In this document: one piece after another, positions 38,035-47,327 of the stretch | Position numbering within the stretch: position 1 is the stretch's first letter | Layout: the number at the start of each line of letters is the position of its first letter | Notes under the pieces: generated by a model | The model's database searches: none | What the model was told of the DNA's origin: nothing | What the model saw: the letters and a program-made list of their open reading frames with translations, nothing else | From: DASQFQ01 sp963722815 | GTDB taxonomy: Bacteria > Actinomycetota > Thermoleophilia > Solirubrobacterales > Solirubrobacteraceae | Length of the DNA stretch: 64,000 nt | Assembly (NCBI GenBank): GCA_963722815.1 | Contig: CAVROM010000016.1 | Span: 34,859 to 98,858, forward strand | Direction: 5' to 3' | Made by a program: the position numbers and the translations under genes

Positions 38035-38846
38035 GCGACGACTACCCGCAGGTCGCAGGGGTCGAGCACCGGTTCGTCGAGGTGCGCGGCTTTCGCATGC
38101 ACGTCGCCGAGGCCGGCGCCGGCGAGCCGCTGCTGCTCGTCCACGGCTGGCCGCAGCACTGGTACGAGTGGCACGGCGTGCTGCAGCGCCTGGGCGATGT
38201 CCGCCGCCTGATCGTGCCCGACCTGCGCGGCTTTGGCTGGAGCGACGCGCCGCCCGGACCGATCGACCCCGACGTCTTCGCCGACGACCTGATCGCGCTG
38301 CTCGATGCACTGGGGATAGAGCGGACCGACCTCGCCGGCCACGACTGGGGCGGCTTCACCAGCCTGCTGCTCGCGGCCCGCCACCCCGAGCGCTTCCGCA
38401 AGGTCGTCGCCTTCTCGACCCCGCACCCGTGGGTCAAGGTCACGCCGCGGCTTGCGCTCGAGACATGGCGAGCGTGGTACGCGGTCCTCTTCGCCGCCGG
38501 CCTTGCCGAGCGCACGCCGAAGCTGGCCGAGTGGTTCATCCGACGCGAGGGCGTCGCAGCGCCCGAGGTGTACACGGACCGGCTGCGCGAGCCGGCCCGG
38601 GCGCAGGCCACCACCCGCCTGTACCGCGCCTACCTGCGGACGCTGCGCGACACCGCGACAGGCGGTCGGCCGGAAGAGCCGCGCCCGCAGGCCGACGTGC
38701 TCCTCTGCATCGGCGAGCGCGACCACGCGGTGACACCGAGGCTCGGCCACGGGATGCCGAACTTCGAGGTCATCCCCGGCGCCGGGCACTTCGTGTGCGA
38801 CACGCACGCGAACGTCGTCGCCGAGCGCATTCGCAGCTTCCTCTGA
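38031..38846 (+). CDS. Alpha/beta hydrolase (epoxide hydrolase/haloalkane dehalogenase-like)
   Basis: 271 aa from GTG 38031 overlapping the helicase TGA. HGWPQHWYEWHG (oxyanion), the nucleophile elbow LAGHDWGGFTSLLLA with Asp at about residue 103 rather than Ser, and the catalytic His in IPGAGHFVCD. An Asp nucleophile in GHDWGG is typical of epoxide hydrolases and dehalogenases. Substrate unknown. Confidence 0.85.
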   Translation: MSDDYPQVAGVEHRFVEVRGFRMHVAEAGAGEPLLLVHGWPQHWYEWHGVLQRLGDVRRLIVPDLRGFGWSDAPPGPIDPDVFADDLIALLDALGIERTDLAGHDWGGFTSLLLAARHPERFRKVVAFSTPHPWVKVTPRLALETWRAWYAVLFAAGLAERTPKLAEWFIRREGVAAPEVYTDRLREPARAQATTRLYRAYLRTLRDTATGGRPEEPRPQADVLLCIGERDHAVTPRLGHGMPNFEVIPGAGHFVCDTHANVVAERIRSFL

Positions 38847-38902
38847 ACGGGCGCTTGCTTGCAGCGGTTGAGCGCAGGGCGCGCGACCCCGAACGTATCC
38901 CC

Positions 38903-39802
38903 ATGCGACACCGTCTCCTCTTGGGAGCCGTGCTCGCGCTGCTGGCCTTGCCGGCGACCGGGCAGGCCAAGACCGGTGGCGCGCCGACCGGGGGCGCGAG
39001 CTACGGCGCGACCCCGCCGCGCCTCGTCGCGAGCCGCTTCACGCTGACCCCCCGCACGCTGAAGCCAGGCGCCGCGCTCGGCATCCGGTATCGCATCGAC
39101 GGCACGCGCCGGACGGTGCACGTGCGCGTCGACGTCCTCCCCGTCGGCTCCAAGCTGCCCGCCGCCCGCATCGGCCTGGGCTGGAAGCGCCCCGGCCGCA
39201 CGCAGACGCGCAAGTGGACGCCGCCGGCCGGCACGCTCCCGCCCGGTGACTACGTCGCGCGCCTGCACGCCGTCGACCGCCGCGGCCGCACGCTGCGCCG
39301 CACCGCCCACGCGTCCGGGCGCTCGGCGCTGACCGTGACCCAGCCGGCGCCGGTCCCCGCTCCGCTGGCGCCCGTCGTCGGCAGCGGGCGCTTCCCGGTC
39401 CAGGGCAAGTACACCTATGGCGACCGGTTCGGCGTCAAGCGCGGCACGGCGACACACCGCGGGCAGGACATCCTCGCCGCCTCGGGCACGCCGGTCGTCA
39501 CCCCCCGCGCCGGCGTCGTGTCGTGGCGCGCGTACCAGGCGCAGGGCGCCGGCAACTACGTCGTGATCGACGCCGACGACGACCGCGACTTCGTTTTCAT
39601 GCACCTGCTCGACGGCTCGGTCACCGTCGACAAAGAAGCGACCGTCAGGGCCGGCCAGGTGATCGGCCAGGTCGGGCAGACCGGCGACGCCACCGCGCCG
39701 CACCTGCACTTCGAGATCTGGCCGAGCGGCTGGTACTCGTCCGACGACTCGCTGCCCGTGGATCCGATGCCGGATCTGCAGGCATGGGCCGCGGCGGGGT
39801 AG
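38903..39802 (+). CDS. Secreted M23 (LytM) metallopeptidase
   Basis: 299 aa with a signal peptide (MRHRLLLGAVLALLALPATGQA). The middle region is an Ig-like fold rich in basic residues. The C-terminal LytM domain has GVKRGTATHRGQDILAASG (zinc ligands His and Asp, about residues 188-194) and HLHFEIWPSGWY (about 270). It would cut peptidoglycan cross-bridges or activate amidases. All four LytM zinc and catalytic positions look present. Confidence 0.9.
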   Translation: MRHRLLLGAVLALLALPATGQAKTGGAPTGGASYGATPPRLVASRFTLTPRTLKPGAALGIRYRIDGTRRTVHVRVDVLPVGSKLPAARIGLGWKRPGRTQTRKWTPPAGTLPPGDYVARLHAVDRRGRTLRRTAHASGRSALTVTQPAPVPAPLAPVVGSGRFPVQGKYTYGDRFGVKRGTATHRGQDILAASGTPVVTPRAGVVSWRAYQAQGAGNYVVIDADDDRDFVFMHLLDGSVTVDKEATVRAGQVIGQVGQTGDATAPHLHFEIWPSGWYSSDDSLPVDPMPDLQAWAAAG

Positions 39803-39857
39803 AGCTAGCCCCCCAATTCCTTCAACCGTTCAAGGTCTCTTGACGTTGTGTCGAGAG

Positions 39858-41372
39858 ATGAACGTGCGCCTCCGCCGCCTCTCCCCGTGGCTGCTGCTCA
39901 TGCTCGCGCTCCAGCTGGCCGGCGCGGCGATCGCGATCGCCAACGGGGAGCGGGCGATCCTCGCCGTGCTGCTTGCCACCTCGCTGCTCGCGCCCGCGCT
40001 GTGCAAGCCCCAGGACGCGCTGGACCAGATGGCCGACGCGCTGCGCACCAGCGACGACGAGCTCAGCCACCGCGTGCTCCACGACCCGCTCACCGGGATG
40101 GCCAACCGCGCGTTGCTGTTCGACCGCATCGGGCACGCGCTCGAGCGCCGCGACCACGCGCCGATCGCCGTCCTGTTCATCGACCTCGACGACTTCAAGG
40201 CGTTCAACGACACCCTCGGCCACAGCCGCGGCGACGAGGTGCTGCTCGAGGTGAGCCGGCGCCTGCGGAGCGTGCTGCGCCCCTCCGACACCGTCGCGCG
40301 GCTCGGCGGCGACGAGTTCGCCGTGCTGGTCGAGGACCTCGCCGAGCCGCACGGCGCGACGAGCGTCGCGGAGCGGATCCTGCTCGCGCTGTCGCGCCCG
40401 GTCGACCTCCGCGGGCGCCGGCTCGAGCTGAGCGCCAGCGTCGGCGTCGCCGTCTCGGGCGGCGGCCTCTCCGACGCCGACGAGCTCGTGCGCGCGGCCG
40501 ACCTCGCCATGTATGCGGCGAAGGGAGGCGGCAAGGCCTGTTACCGCACGTTCGAGCCGTCGATGCTGGCCGGCACCGTCGAGCGCCTCGCGCTCGCCGC
40601 CGACCTCCGGCGCGCGATCGACCGCAACGAGATCGAGCTCCACTACCAGCCGGTCGTGGACATGAGCAACGGCCGGCTGCGCGGCGTCGAGGCGCTGGCG
40701 CGCTGGACGCACCGCGACCGGGGCGTCGTCCGGCCCGACGTCTTCATCCCGCTCGCCGAGCAGAGCGGCATGATCGTGCCGCTCGGCCGCAAGCTACTGG
40801 CGCGCGCGTGCGCCGACCTACCGGGCCTGCGCGCAGGGCTGGACGCGCCGGACATGATCGTCAGCGTCAACCTCGCGGGCGCCGAGCTGTTCGCGCCCGG
40901 GCTGCCCGAGCACGTCCTGGAGTGCACGCAGGCCGCCGGCATCACGCCCGGCAGCCTGATCCTCGAGATCACCGAGACGCAGCTGATGGAGGACCTCGAC
41001 GCGGCCGTCGCGCGCCTGCACGAGCTGAAGGACCTCGGCGTGCACCTCGCGCTCGACGACTTCGGCACCGGCTTCTCGTCGCTCGCCTACCTGCGCAACT
41101 TCCCGGTCGACGCGCTCAAGGTCGACCGTTCGTTCATCGACGGCGTCGGCGACCCGGACTCCGACGACCACGCCCTCGTGCGGGCGATCATCTCGCTCGG
41201 CCTGACATTCGACCTGCGCGTCGTCGCCGAGGGCATCGAGGACGAGGATCAGCGCCGCGAGCTCGTCCGCCTCGGCTGCGACCGCGGGCAGGGCTACCTG
41301 TTCTCGCGGCCGCTGCCGGCCTCCGAGCTCGTCCTCAGCTACGGCCGCGGGCCGGCGCTGCGCTACTCGTAG
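39858..41372 (+). CDS. GGDEF-EAL bifunctional c-di-GMP protein
   Basis: 504 aa from ATG 39858; a TTG at 39840 is also possible. Two N-terminal membrane helices precede a GGDEF domain with an intact RLGGDEFAVL active site and an RPSD inhibitory-site motif five residues before it. The EAL domain has GVEALARW, DDFGTGFSSLAYLRN, KVDRSFIDGV and VAEGIED, so catalytic residues for phosphodiesterase activity appear intact. Either activity could dominate. No sensory PAS or GAF domain is present. Confidence 0.93.
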   Translation: MNVRLRRLSPWLLLMLALQLAGAAIAIANGERAILAVLLATSLLAPALCKPQDALDQMADALRTSDDELSHRVLHDPLTGMANRALLFDRIGHALERRDHAPIAVLFIDLDDFKAFNDTLGHSRGDEVLLEVSRRLRSVLRPSDTVARLGGDEFAVLVEDLAEPHGATSVAERILLALSRPVDLRGRRLELSASVGVAVSGGGLSDADELVRAADLAMYAAKGGGKACYRTFEPSMLAGTVERLALAADLRRAIDRNEIELHYQPVVDMSNGRLRGVEALARWTHRDRGVVRPDVFIPLAEQSGMIVPLGRKLLARACADLPGLRAGLDAPDMIVSVNLAGAELFAPGLPEHVLECTQAAGITPGSLILEITETQLMEDLDAAVARLHELKDLGVHLALDDFGTGFSSLAYLRNFPVDALKVDRSFIDGVGDPDSDDHALVRAIISLGLTFDLRVVAEGIEDEDQRRELVRLGCDRGQGYLFSRPLPASELVLSYGRGPALRYS

Positions 41373-43912
41373 GCGATCGCCCGCAGGACGTCGAGCCGGG
41401 ACGCGCGGCGCGCCGGGAAGATCGCCGCCACGATGCCGACCACGATCGCGAAGATCAGCAGCGTGACGATCTGCCCGATCGGGAGCGAGAACGCGATCCC
41501 CTCGCCCTCCAGCGCCTGGATCACCACGAACGCGAAGAACAGGCCGAGCACGAGCCCGAGCAGCGCGCCGAACACCGCCGTGATCACGCTCTCGTAGCGG
41601 ACCATCCGCCGCACGTCGCGCCGCGTCATGCCGACCGCGCGCAGCAGCCCGAGCTCCCGCGTGCGCTCGAAGATCGCCAGCGTGAGCGTGTTGACGATCC
41701 CGAAGGCCGAGATGATCACGCTCATCGCCAGCAGCGCGTAGAACAGCCCGAGCAGCTGGTTGACCTGGTCGGCGTTCTCCTTCTTGAGCTCCTTCTGCGA
41801 GCGGGCGCGCGCCTCGGGGAACGCGGCGATCGCCTTGCTGACGCGCTTCTGCACCGCGGGCACGCTGTCGCCCTTGTCGACCTTGACGAGCACGCTCGAG
41901 ACGCGCTTCTGGTCGACGATGCGATCGAACGGCGCGGCGGTCATCGTGATGCCCTCGAGCAGCGCGTTGTCCTTGTAGATGCCGCGGACGGTCAGCGTCG
42001 TGTTGCCGCTCGGCCCGGTGATCGCGAGCTTGTCGCCGACCTTGAAGTCGCCCTTCGTCGCGGTGTCCTTCTCGACGAGGACGCCGTCGTCGCCGAGGTT
42101 GCGCAGCGTGTCGTCGTTGCCCTTCTGCCAGTCGAAGTTGTAGACCCCGCCGAGCGTGTCCGGCTCGATCGCGTGCGTGAGCTGCGTGCCGCCGAGGCCC
42201 TTGATCTTGCTCTGCGTGTCGCGCAGCGACGACACGTCGGCGACGCCCGGCACCTTCGCCACCGTCGGCCCGACCGCGGCCGGGATCGGGCTGAAGCCGT
42301 CGTCGTGCAGCACCGCGATGTCGCCGGCCAGCGTGCGGTCGATCAGATCGGAGATCGAGGCGCGCAGGCCGTTGGCGAACACGGTCACGAAGACCACGAG
42401 CGCGAGCCCAATCATCAGCGCCGCCGAGGTCACCGCGGTGCGGCCGGGGTGGCGCGTCGAGTTCTCGCGCGCGAGCCGGCCGACGAGCTTCGTCGAGCGC
42501 TCGATCGGCCACGCCACGAGCTTCGCCGCGGGGCGGACGAAGCGCGGCGAGATCATCGCGATGCCGAGGATCAGGACCACCGCGCCGCCGGCCGCCCCGA
42601 GCAGCTTGGTCGAGGTGTCGCCGCCCTTGGCGAGCAGGCCCGCGACGACGAGCCCGGCGCCGAGCAGCACAAGCAGCCCGGCGAGCCACGGCGTGAGCCG
42701 CGCGAGCCGGCCGCGGGTGGGCGCGCTCGCCTCGCGCAGCGCCTCCACCGGCGCCACGCGCGTGGCGCGCACGGCGGGCGCGAGCGCGCCGGCCAGCGTG
42801 ACGAGCGTGCCGACCAGCAAGCACACGATCACCGTCCGCGACTCGAGCACGAGGCCGGTCGTCGGCAGGTCGATTCCGAGCGCCTTGAAGAGCGCGTTGA
42901 TCGCCTTCGCGAAGCCGAGGCCGGCGAGGATGCCGACCACCGAGCCGATGATGCCGATGGTCAGCGCCTCGAGCATCACCGACGTCAGCACCTGGCGCCG
43001 GGTGGCGCCGAGCGTGCGCAGCAGCGCGAGCTCGCGCGCGCGCTGAGCGACCGTGATCGAGAACGTGTTGAAGATCAGGAAGGCGCCCACCAGCACGGCG
43101 ATGAACGCGAACGCGAGCAGGCCGGTAGTGAGGAAGGTGAGGCCCTGACGGATGTCCTCGCCGAGCTTGTCGGCCTCCTCCGACGCGGTGCGGACCTGCG
43201 CGGTCGGCGGCAGGATCGAGGCGATCTGGCGCTTGAGCGCGTCGGGCGAGACGCCGGACTTGCCGGCGACGTAGGCGAAGTCGACGCGGCCCGGCTTCTG
43301 GAAGAGCTGCTGCGCGGTCTTGAGGTCGAAGATCACGACCGTCGCCCCGCCGAAGCTGGTCGCGTTGCCGAGGCTGGCGAAGCCGACGAGCTTGAACTTG
43401 CGCTTCGGCTGCGCGGTGGCGACCGTGATCTCGTCGCCGACCTTGAAGTGCTCCTTGTCGGCGGTGCCGGCGTCGAGCGCGACCTCGTCCGGCCCGGAGG
43501 GCGCGCGGCCCTTGGAGATCGTGACCGCCTTGAACGGCGGCGGCATGTAGGTCGCGGCGATCGTCGGCGCGCCGCCGGTCTTGACGATCTTGCCGTCCTT
43601 GCCGACCACGGCGGCCGTGTCGTTGATCTGCCCGGCGACCTGCGTCACTTCCGGGATCTGCTTGATCTTCGGCAGCAGCGCCTGGTCGAGCGGCCGCGGC
43701 TGCGCGAAGTCGGTCTTGACCGCCGTCTTGCCGGTGACGACGACGTCGGCGCCCTTCGTCTGACTCGCGAAGATGTCGTCGAACGCCTTCTGGATCGTGT
43801 CCGTGAGCACGAACGTGCCGGCGATCATCGTCACGCCGAGCAGGACGGCGATGACGGTCAGCGAGGTGCGGAGCTTGCGCGCCGCGAGCCCGCGGAGCGC
43901 CAGGCGGGTCAC
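41363..43912 (-). CDS. ABC transporter permease, FtsX/MacB type
   Basis: An 849-aa permease with two FtsX-like modules (about residues 255-375 and 725-845) and ten helices. MacB-type periplasmic core domains occur at about 20-240 and 480-690. The last segment ends FPARRASRLDVLRAIAYE, the standard FtsX coupling end. It pairs with the ATPase gene just upstream, which overlaps it by 4 bp. Likely exports lipids, lipoproteins or peptides. Converges on the GGDEF-EAL gene with a 10-bp overlap. Confidence 0.92.
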   Translation of the reverse strand: MTRLALRGLAARKLRTSLTVIAVLLGVTMIAGTFVLTDTIQKAFDDIFASQTKGADVVVTGKTAVKTDFAQPRPLDQALLPKIKQIPEVTQVAGQINDTAAVVGKDGKIVKTGGAPTIAATYMPPPFKAVTISKGRAPSGPDEVALDAGTADKEHFKVGDEITVATAQPKRKFKLVGFASLGNATSFGGATVVIFDLKTAQQLFQKPGRVDFAYVAGKSGVSPDALKRQIASILPPTAQVRTASEEADKLGEDIRQGLTFLTTGLLAFAFIAVLVGAFLIFNTFSITVAQRARELALLRTLGATRRQVLTSVMLEALTIGIIGSVVGILAGLGFAKAINALFKALGIDLPTTGLVLESRTVIVCLLVGTLVTLAGALAPAVRATRVAPVEALREASAPTRGRLARLTPWLAGLLVLLGAGLVVAGLLAKGGDTSTKLLGAAGGAVVLILGIAMISPRFVRPAAKLVAWPIERSTKLVGRLARENSTRHPGRTAVTSAALMIGLALVVFVTVFANGLRASISDLIDRTLAGDIAVLHDDGFSPIPAAVGPTVAKVPGVADVSSLRDTQSKIKGLGGTQLTHAIEPDTLGGVYNFDWQKGNDDTLRNLGDDGVLVEKDTATKGDFKVGDKLAITGPSGNTTLTVRGIYKDNALLEGITMTAAPFDRIVDQKRVSSVLVKVDKGDSVPAVQKRVSKAIAAFPEARARSQKELKKENADQVNQLLGLFYALLAMSVIISAFGIVNTLTLAIFERTRELGLLRAVGMTRRDVRRMVRYESVITAVFGALLGLVLGLFFAFVVIQALEGEGIAFSLPIGQIVTLLIFAIVVGIVAAIFPARRASRLDVLRAIAYE

Positions 43913-44634
43913 GCCAGCGCCTTCATCTGGTCGAGGATCTGCTCGGCGTCGAGGTGCGGCTCGTCGGCGACGATGTTGCCGTCGTCGAGGAAGACCACGC
44001 GATCGGAGATCGACGCGGCGGTCGCGTCGTGGGTGACCATCACGACCGCCTGGCCGAACTCGTCGACCGCGCGCCGCAGCAGCCCGAGGATCTCCTGCGA
44101 GGTCGTCGAGTCGAGGTTGCCGGTCGGCTCGTCTGCGAAGATCACGGCGGGCTCGGAGGCGAGCGCGCGCGCCACCGCGACGCGCTGCTGCTGGCCGCCG
44201 GACAGCTCGGCCGGGCGGTGGGTGCGGCGGTCGGTGAGCGCGACCGCCTCGAGCAGCCGCTCGACGCGCCCGTCGCCGTCGCCGCGCCCGGCAAGCGTCA
44301 GCGGCAGCCGGACGTTCTCCTCCGCCGTCAGGACCGGCACGAGGTTGAAGGCCTGGAAGACGAAGCCGATCTTGTCGCGGCGCAGGCGCGTGAGGTCGGA
44401 GTCGTCGAGCTTGCCGATCTCCGTGTCGGCGATCGTGACGGTGCCGCTCGTCGGGCGGTCGAGCCCCGCGAGCAGGTGCATGAGCGTCGACTTGCCGGAG
44501 CCCGACGGGCCCATGATCGCGGTGAAGGAGCCGGGCTGGATCTCGATCGAGACGCCACGGAGCGCGTTGACTGCGGCGTCACCTTCGCCGTAGCGCTTGG
44601 TCAGTTCGTGTCCTGCCACCACGGGGGGAGCCAT
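43909..44634 (-). CDS. ABC transporter ATP-binding protein (MacB/LolD type)
   Basis: 241 aa. Walker A MGPSGSGKSTLMHLLAG (about residue 42), Q-loop FVFQAFNLVPVLTAEEN, signature LSGGQQQRVAVARAL, Walker B VIFADEPTGNLD and the H-switch VMVTHD. This pattern is of the lipoprotein/macrolide exporter class. The start lies next to an imperfect ATCTCCC/GGGGAT dyad at about 44685-44700. Confidence 0.94.
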   Translation of the reverse strand: MAPPVVAGHELTKRYGEGDAAVNALRGVSIEIQPGSFTAIMGPSGSGKSTLMHLLAGLDRPTSGTVTIADTEIGKLDDSDLTRLRRDKIGFVFQAFNLVPVLTAEENVRLPLTLAGRGDGDGRVERLLEAVALTDRRTHRPAELSGGQQQRVAVARALASEPAVIFADEPTGNLDSTTSQEILGLLRRAVDEFGQAVVMVTHDATAASISDRVVFLDDGNIVADEPHLDAEQILDQMKALA

Positions 44635-44704
44635 GGGCAGAGAGTGTCAAACCGCCAGGACCGGCAGGTGTGGCTAACCCCACCATCTCCCTTAGGGGAT
44701 CGCC

Positions 44705-45655
44705 CTAGCCGCGGCGCGTGCGCATGGCCTCCCAGCGCGTGCGGGCTTGGGAGGTGATCTCGTCCCACTGGCGCCGCACCTCGTCGTCCGCCGGGCGCTC
44801 GCCGCGGCGGATGCGCTCGAGTTCGTCGTCGACCTCGCGCCCGAGCGACGCCGAGCCGACGACCACGACCATCATGCAGAAGAGCGCGGAGATCATGGCG
44901 AAGACCGCACCGATGACGCCGTAGCGGGTGGAGTAGGTGTCGAACAGGTGCGGCACGTAGACGGCGGCGCCCACCGAGTAGACGGCGAGCAGCGCCGCGC
45001 CGACGACGCCGAACGGCACGAGCCGCCGGCGCTCGAGGCGCTTCGCGGTCAGCATCCGGCCGCTCCAGATCAGGAACACGAACGACAGCGGGGCCACGAT
45101 CAGCGTCGGGGCGACGTCGAGCTCGCTCCGTCCCAGCCACGCGTGGAGCAGCCCGGCGAAGCCCATGTACAGCGTCAGGCCGCCGAGCCACAGCAGCCCG
45201 TTGAGGCTGTTGCGCACGCTCAGCGGCTTCAGCTCCCACGTCTGCTCGAACAGCCGCTGCACGGCTCGCGTGAAGCTGAGCAGCGCGACCAGGAGGAACA
45301 CGGCCCCGAGCAGGCCGAGGCTCGTGCTCGCGCCGGATGGCGAGAAGATGTCATTGACCGCCTCCGCGCTGCCGCCCTTCAGCCCATAGCGGTCGATGAT
45401 GCGGTCGGCGGTGCTCTTCCCGCCGAGGCTCGACGCGATCGAGCTCGTGATGATCGCCAGCGGGATGATCGCGGTCAGCGCGCTCGACGCGAGCGCCACC
45501 GAGCGGTCGAAGCCCACCATCTTCTGGAAGCGGCCGACCACGCGCAGCACGAACTGCGGCCGCAGCCAGAACGTCAGGGTGCGAATGACCCGGTCGCGAT
45601 CGAGCGTCGACGGTCGCCATGCTGGATGGTCATCCGCCGGCGGCTCGCGGTACAT
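44705..45655 (-). CDS. YihY/BrkB family membrane protein
   Basis: About 316 aa from the ATG near 45655; a further ATG at 45706 shares a CATG with the divergent SulP gene. Six helices match the YihY/BrkB family, with FSPSGASTSLGLLGAVFLLVALLSFTRAVQRLFEQTWEL in the middle of the protein. The charged C-terminal tail is cytoplasmic. The function of the family is unsettled; it was once misannotated as RNase BN. It faces the shared palindrome site at its start. Confidence 0.87.
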   Translation of the reverse strand: MYREPPADDHPAWRPSTLDRDRVIRTLTFWLRPQFVLRVVGRFQKMVGFDRSVALASSALTAIIPLAIITSSIASSLGGKSTADRIIDRYGLKGGSAEAVNDIFSPSGASTSLGLLGAVFLLVALLSFTRAVQRLFEQTWELKPLSVRNSLNGLLWLGGLTLYMGFAGLLHAWLGRSELDVAPTLIVAPLSFVFLIWSGRMLTAKRLERRRLVPFGVVGAALLAVYSVGAAVYVPHLFDTYSTRYGVIGAVFAMISALFCMMVVVVGSASLGREVDDELERIRRGERPADDEVRRQWDEITSQARTRWEAMRTRRG

Positions 45656-45672
45656 CACCCCATCAGGGTGAT
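45653..45672. promoter_or_regulatory. Palindromic operator candidate ATCACCC-N5/6-GGGTGAT (site 1)
   Basis: Perfect 7-bp inverted repeat arms lie between the divergent brkB-like and sulP genes, at the brkB start. The same arms occur at 51022-51040, between the P-type ATPase and CYTH-like genes. I cannot fix the spacer to better than 5 or 6 nt because of a C run. Confidence 0.55.
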
Positions 45673-45704
45673 GACCGCGGCCGGGCCTCCGCGCAGGCTG
45701 GGGC

Positions 45705-47291
45705 ATGAAGCTCGCCGGGGTCCTCCCTGTCGTGGAGTGGCTGCCGCGCTACGACCGCCGCCGGCTGCGGGGCGACGTCGCGGCCGGGATCGCGGTCACC
45801 GCGCTGATCGTGCCGAAGGACCTCGGCTACGCGGGGATCGCCGGCGTGCCGCTGCAGAACGGGCTCTACTCGGCCGCGGCCGGCGCGATCATCTACGCGC
45901 TCTTCTGCACGTCGCGCCAGATCTCGACAGGGCCGAGCTCCTCGCTCGCGGCGGTGGCGGGCGGCGCGGTCGTGGTCGCAGGGCTCGCGGGCGGTGAGGC
46001 GGCCGCGCTGGTCGCTGCGATCGCGATCGCCACCGGGCTGCTCTTCCTGGCCATGGCGCTCCTGCGCCTGGGCTGGATCTCGCACTTCCTGTCCAAGGCC
46101 GTCGTCACGGGCTTCCTCGCCGGCGCGGCGGTCGACGTCGTGATCGGCGAGCTGCCGAAGCTGACCGGGACCGACGCGGAGGGGAAGAACTCGTGGCGCG
46201 AGCTCGGGTCGTGGATCGGCTCGCTCGGCGACGTGCACGGGACGACGGTGCTCGTCGGGGTGCTGTCGCTGGCGGTCATCCTCGGCCTTCGCTTCCTCGC
46301 GCCCGCGGTGCCGGGCGCGCTCGTGCTCGTGGCCGGGGGCATCCTCGGCGCGCGGCTGTTCGACCTCGACGCGCACGGCGTCGCGCTGGTGGGCGACGTG
46401 CCGAGCGGGCTGCCGGCGCCGGAGATCCCGGACCTCTCGCTGATCGGCGACCACGCGGCCACGATCGCGATCGCCGCGTTCGCGCTCGTGCTGATCGGCT
46501 TCTCGCAGACCGCCGGCGACGCGCGGGCGTTCGCGGCGCGGCACAAGTACCGGATCGACGTCGACCAGGAGTCGGTCGCGCAGGGGATGGCGAACGTCGG
46601 CGCCGGCGTGTTTCAGGGGATGCCGGTCTCCACCAGCCTGTCGGCGAGCTCGCTGAACGAGTCGGCCGGGGCGCGGACGCCGATGGCGTCGCTGATCACC
46701 GGCGCGCTCGTGCTGCTCACGCTCCTCTTCCTCGCCCCGCTCTTCTCCGACCTCCCGAAGGCCGTCCTCGGCGCCGTGATCATCGACGCGGTCGTGTTCG
46801 GGATGATCGACCTGCCCGAGCTGCGCCGGCTGCGGCGCGTCGCCCGCTTCGACTTCTGGATCGCCGTGGCGGCGATCGTGGCCGTGCTGTCCTCCGGCGT
46901 GCTCGCCGGCGTCGTGATCGGCGTCGCCCTCTCGCTGCTCTGGCTCGTCAAGGTCTCCACGAGCCCGCCGATGCCCGTGTCCGAGGCGCCGCCGGGCGTC
47001 GTCACCGTGCGGCTCGACGGCGGCCTGTTCTTCGCGACCTCGCAGGCGCTCGAGGACCGCGTGCGGGCGCTGACCGACGTGGACGAGCCGCCGCAGGTGG
47101 TGGTGCTCTCGTTCGAAGGCGTCAACTTCATCGATTCGCAGGGCGCCGAGCAGCTGGCCGCCATCCACGAGCTCGTCGAGGGCGCCGGGGCGACGCTGCG
47201 GCTCGCGCAGGTCAAGCCGCAGGTGCTCGCCGTGCTGCGCGAGGACGGGTTCGTGGGCCACATCGACCGCCCCGTCGAGGTGCACGCATGA
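45705..47291 (+). CDS. SulP-family anion transporter with STAS domain
   Basis: 528 aa: N-terminal YDRRRLRGDVAAGIAVTALIVPKDLGYAGIAGVP, about 12 helices, SQTAGDARAFAARHKYRIDVDQE, and a C-terminal STAS domain (about residues 430-525) with VVLSFEGVNFIDSQGAEQL. SulP proteins move sulfate, bicarbonate or other anions. A sulfate role is possible given the cys operon elsewhere in the window, but it is not adjacent. Followed closely by ppk2. Confidence 0.9.
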   Translation: MKLAGVLPVVEWLPRYDRRRLRGDVAAGIAVTALIVPKDLGYAGIAGVPLQNGLYSAAAGAIIYALFCTSRQISTGPSSSLAAVAGGAVVVAGLAGGEAAALVAAIAIATGLLFLAMALLRLGWISHFLSKAVVTGFLAGAAVDVVIGELPKLTGTDAEGKNSWRELGSWIGSLGDVHGTTVLVGVLSLAVILGLRFLAPAVPGALVLVAGGILGARLFDLDAHGVALVGDVPSGLPAPEIPDLSLIGDHAATIAIAAFALVLIGFSQTAGDARAFAARHKYRIDVDQESVAQGMANVGAGVFQGMPVSTSLSASSLNESAGARTPMASLITGALVLLTLLFLAPLFSDLPKAVLGAVIIDAVVFGMIDLPELRRLRRVARFDFWIAVAAIVAVLSSGVLAGVVIGVALSLLWLVKVSTSPPMPVSEAPPGVVTVRLDGGLFFATSQALEDRVRALTDVDEPPQVVVLSFEGVNFIDSQGAEQLAAIHELVEGAGATLRLAQVKPQVLAVLREDGFVGHIDRPVEVHA

Positions 47292-47327
47292 CGCCGCCGA
47301 AGACGAGAAAACGAGGAAGGAGCACTG

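Noticed and set aside
35542..38310. 922-codon open frame on the minus strand
   Set aside because: Antisense to the MrfA-type helicase, low-complexity composition, no motifs.
39848..44593. 1581-codon open frame on the plus strand
   Set aside because: It is Arg/Asp/Ala-rich, runs out of frame through the GGDEF-EAL gene and antisense to the ABC exporter; only an effect of high GC. The real genes have clear domains.
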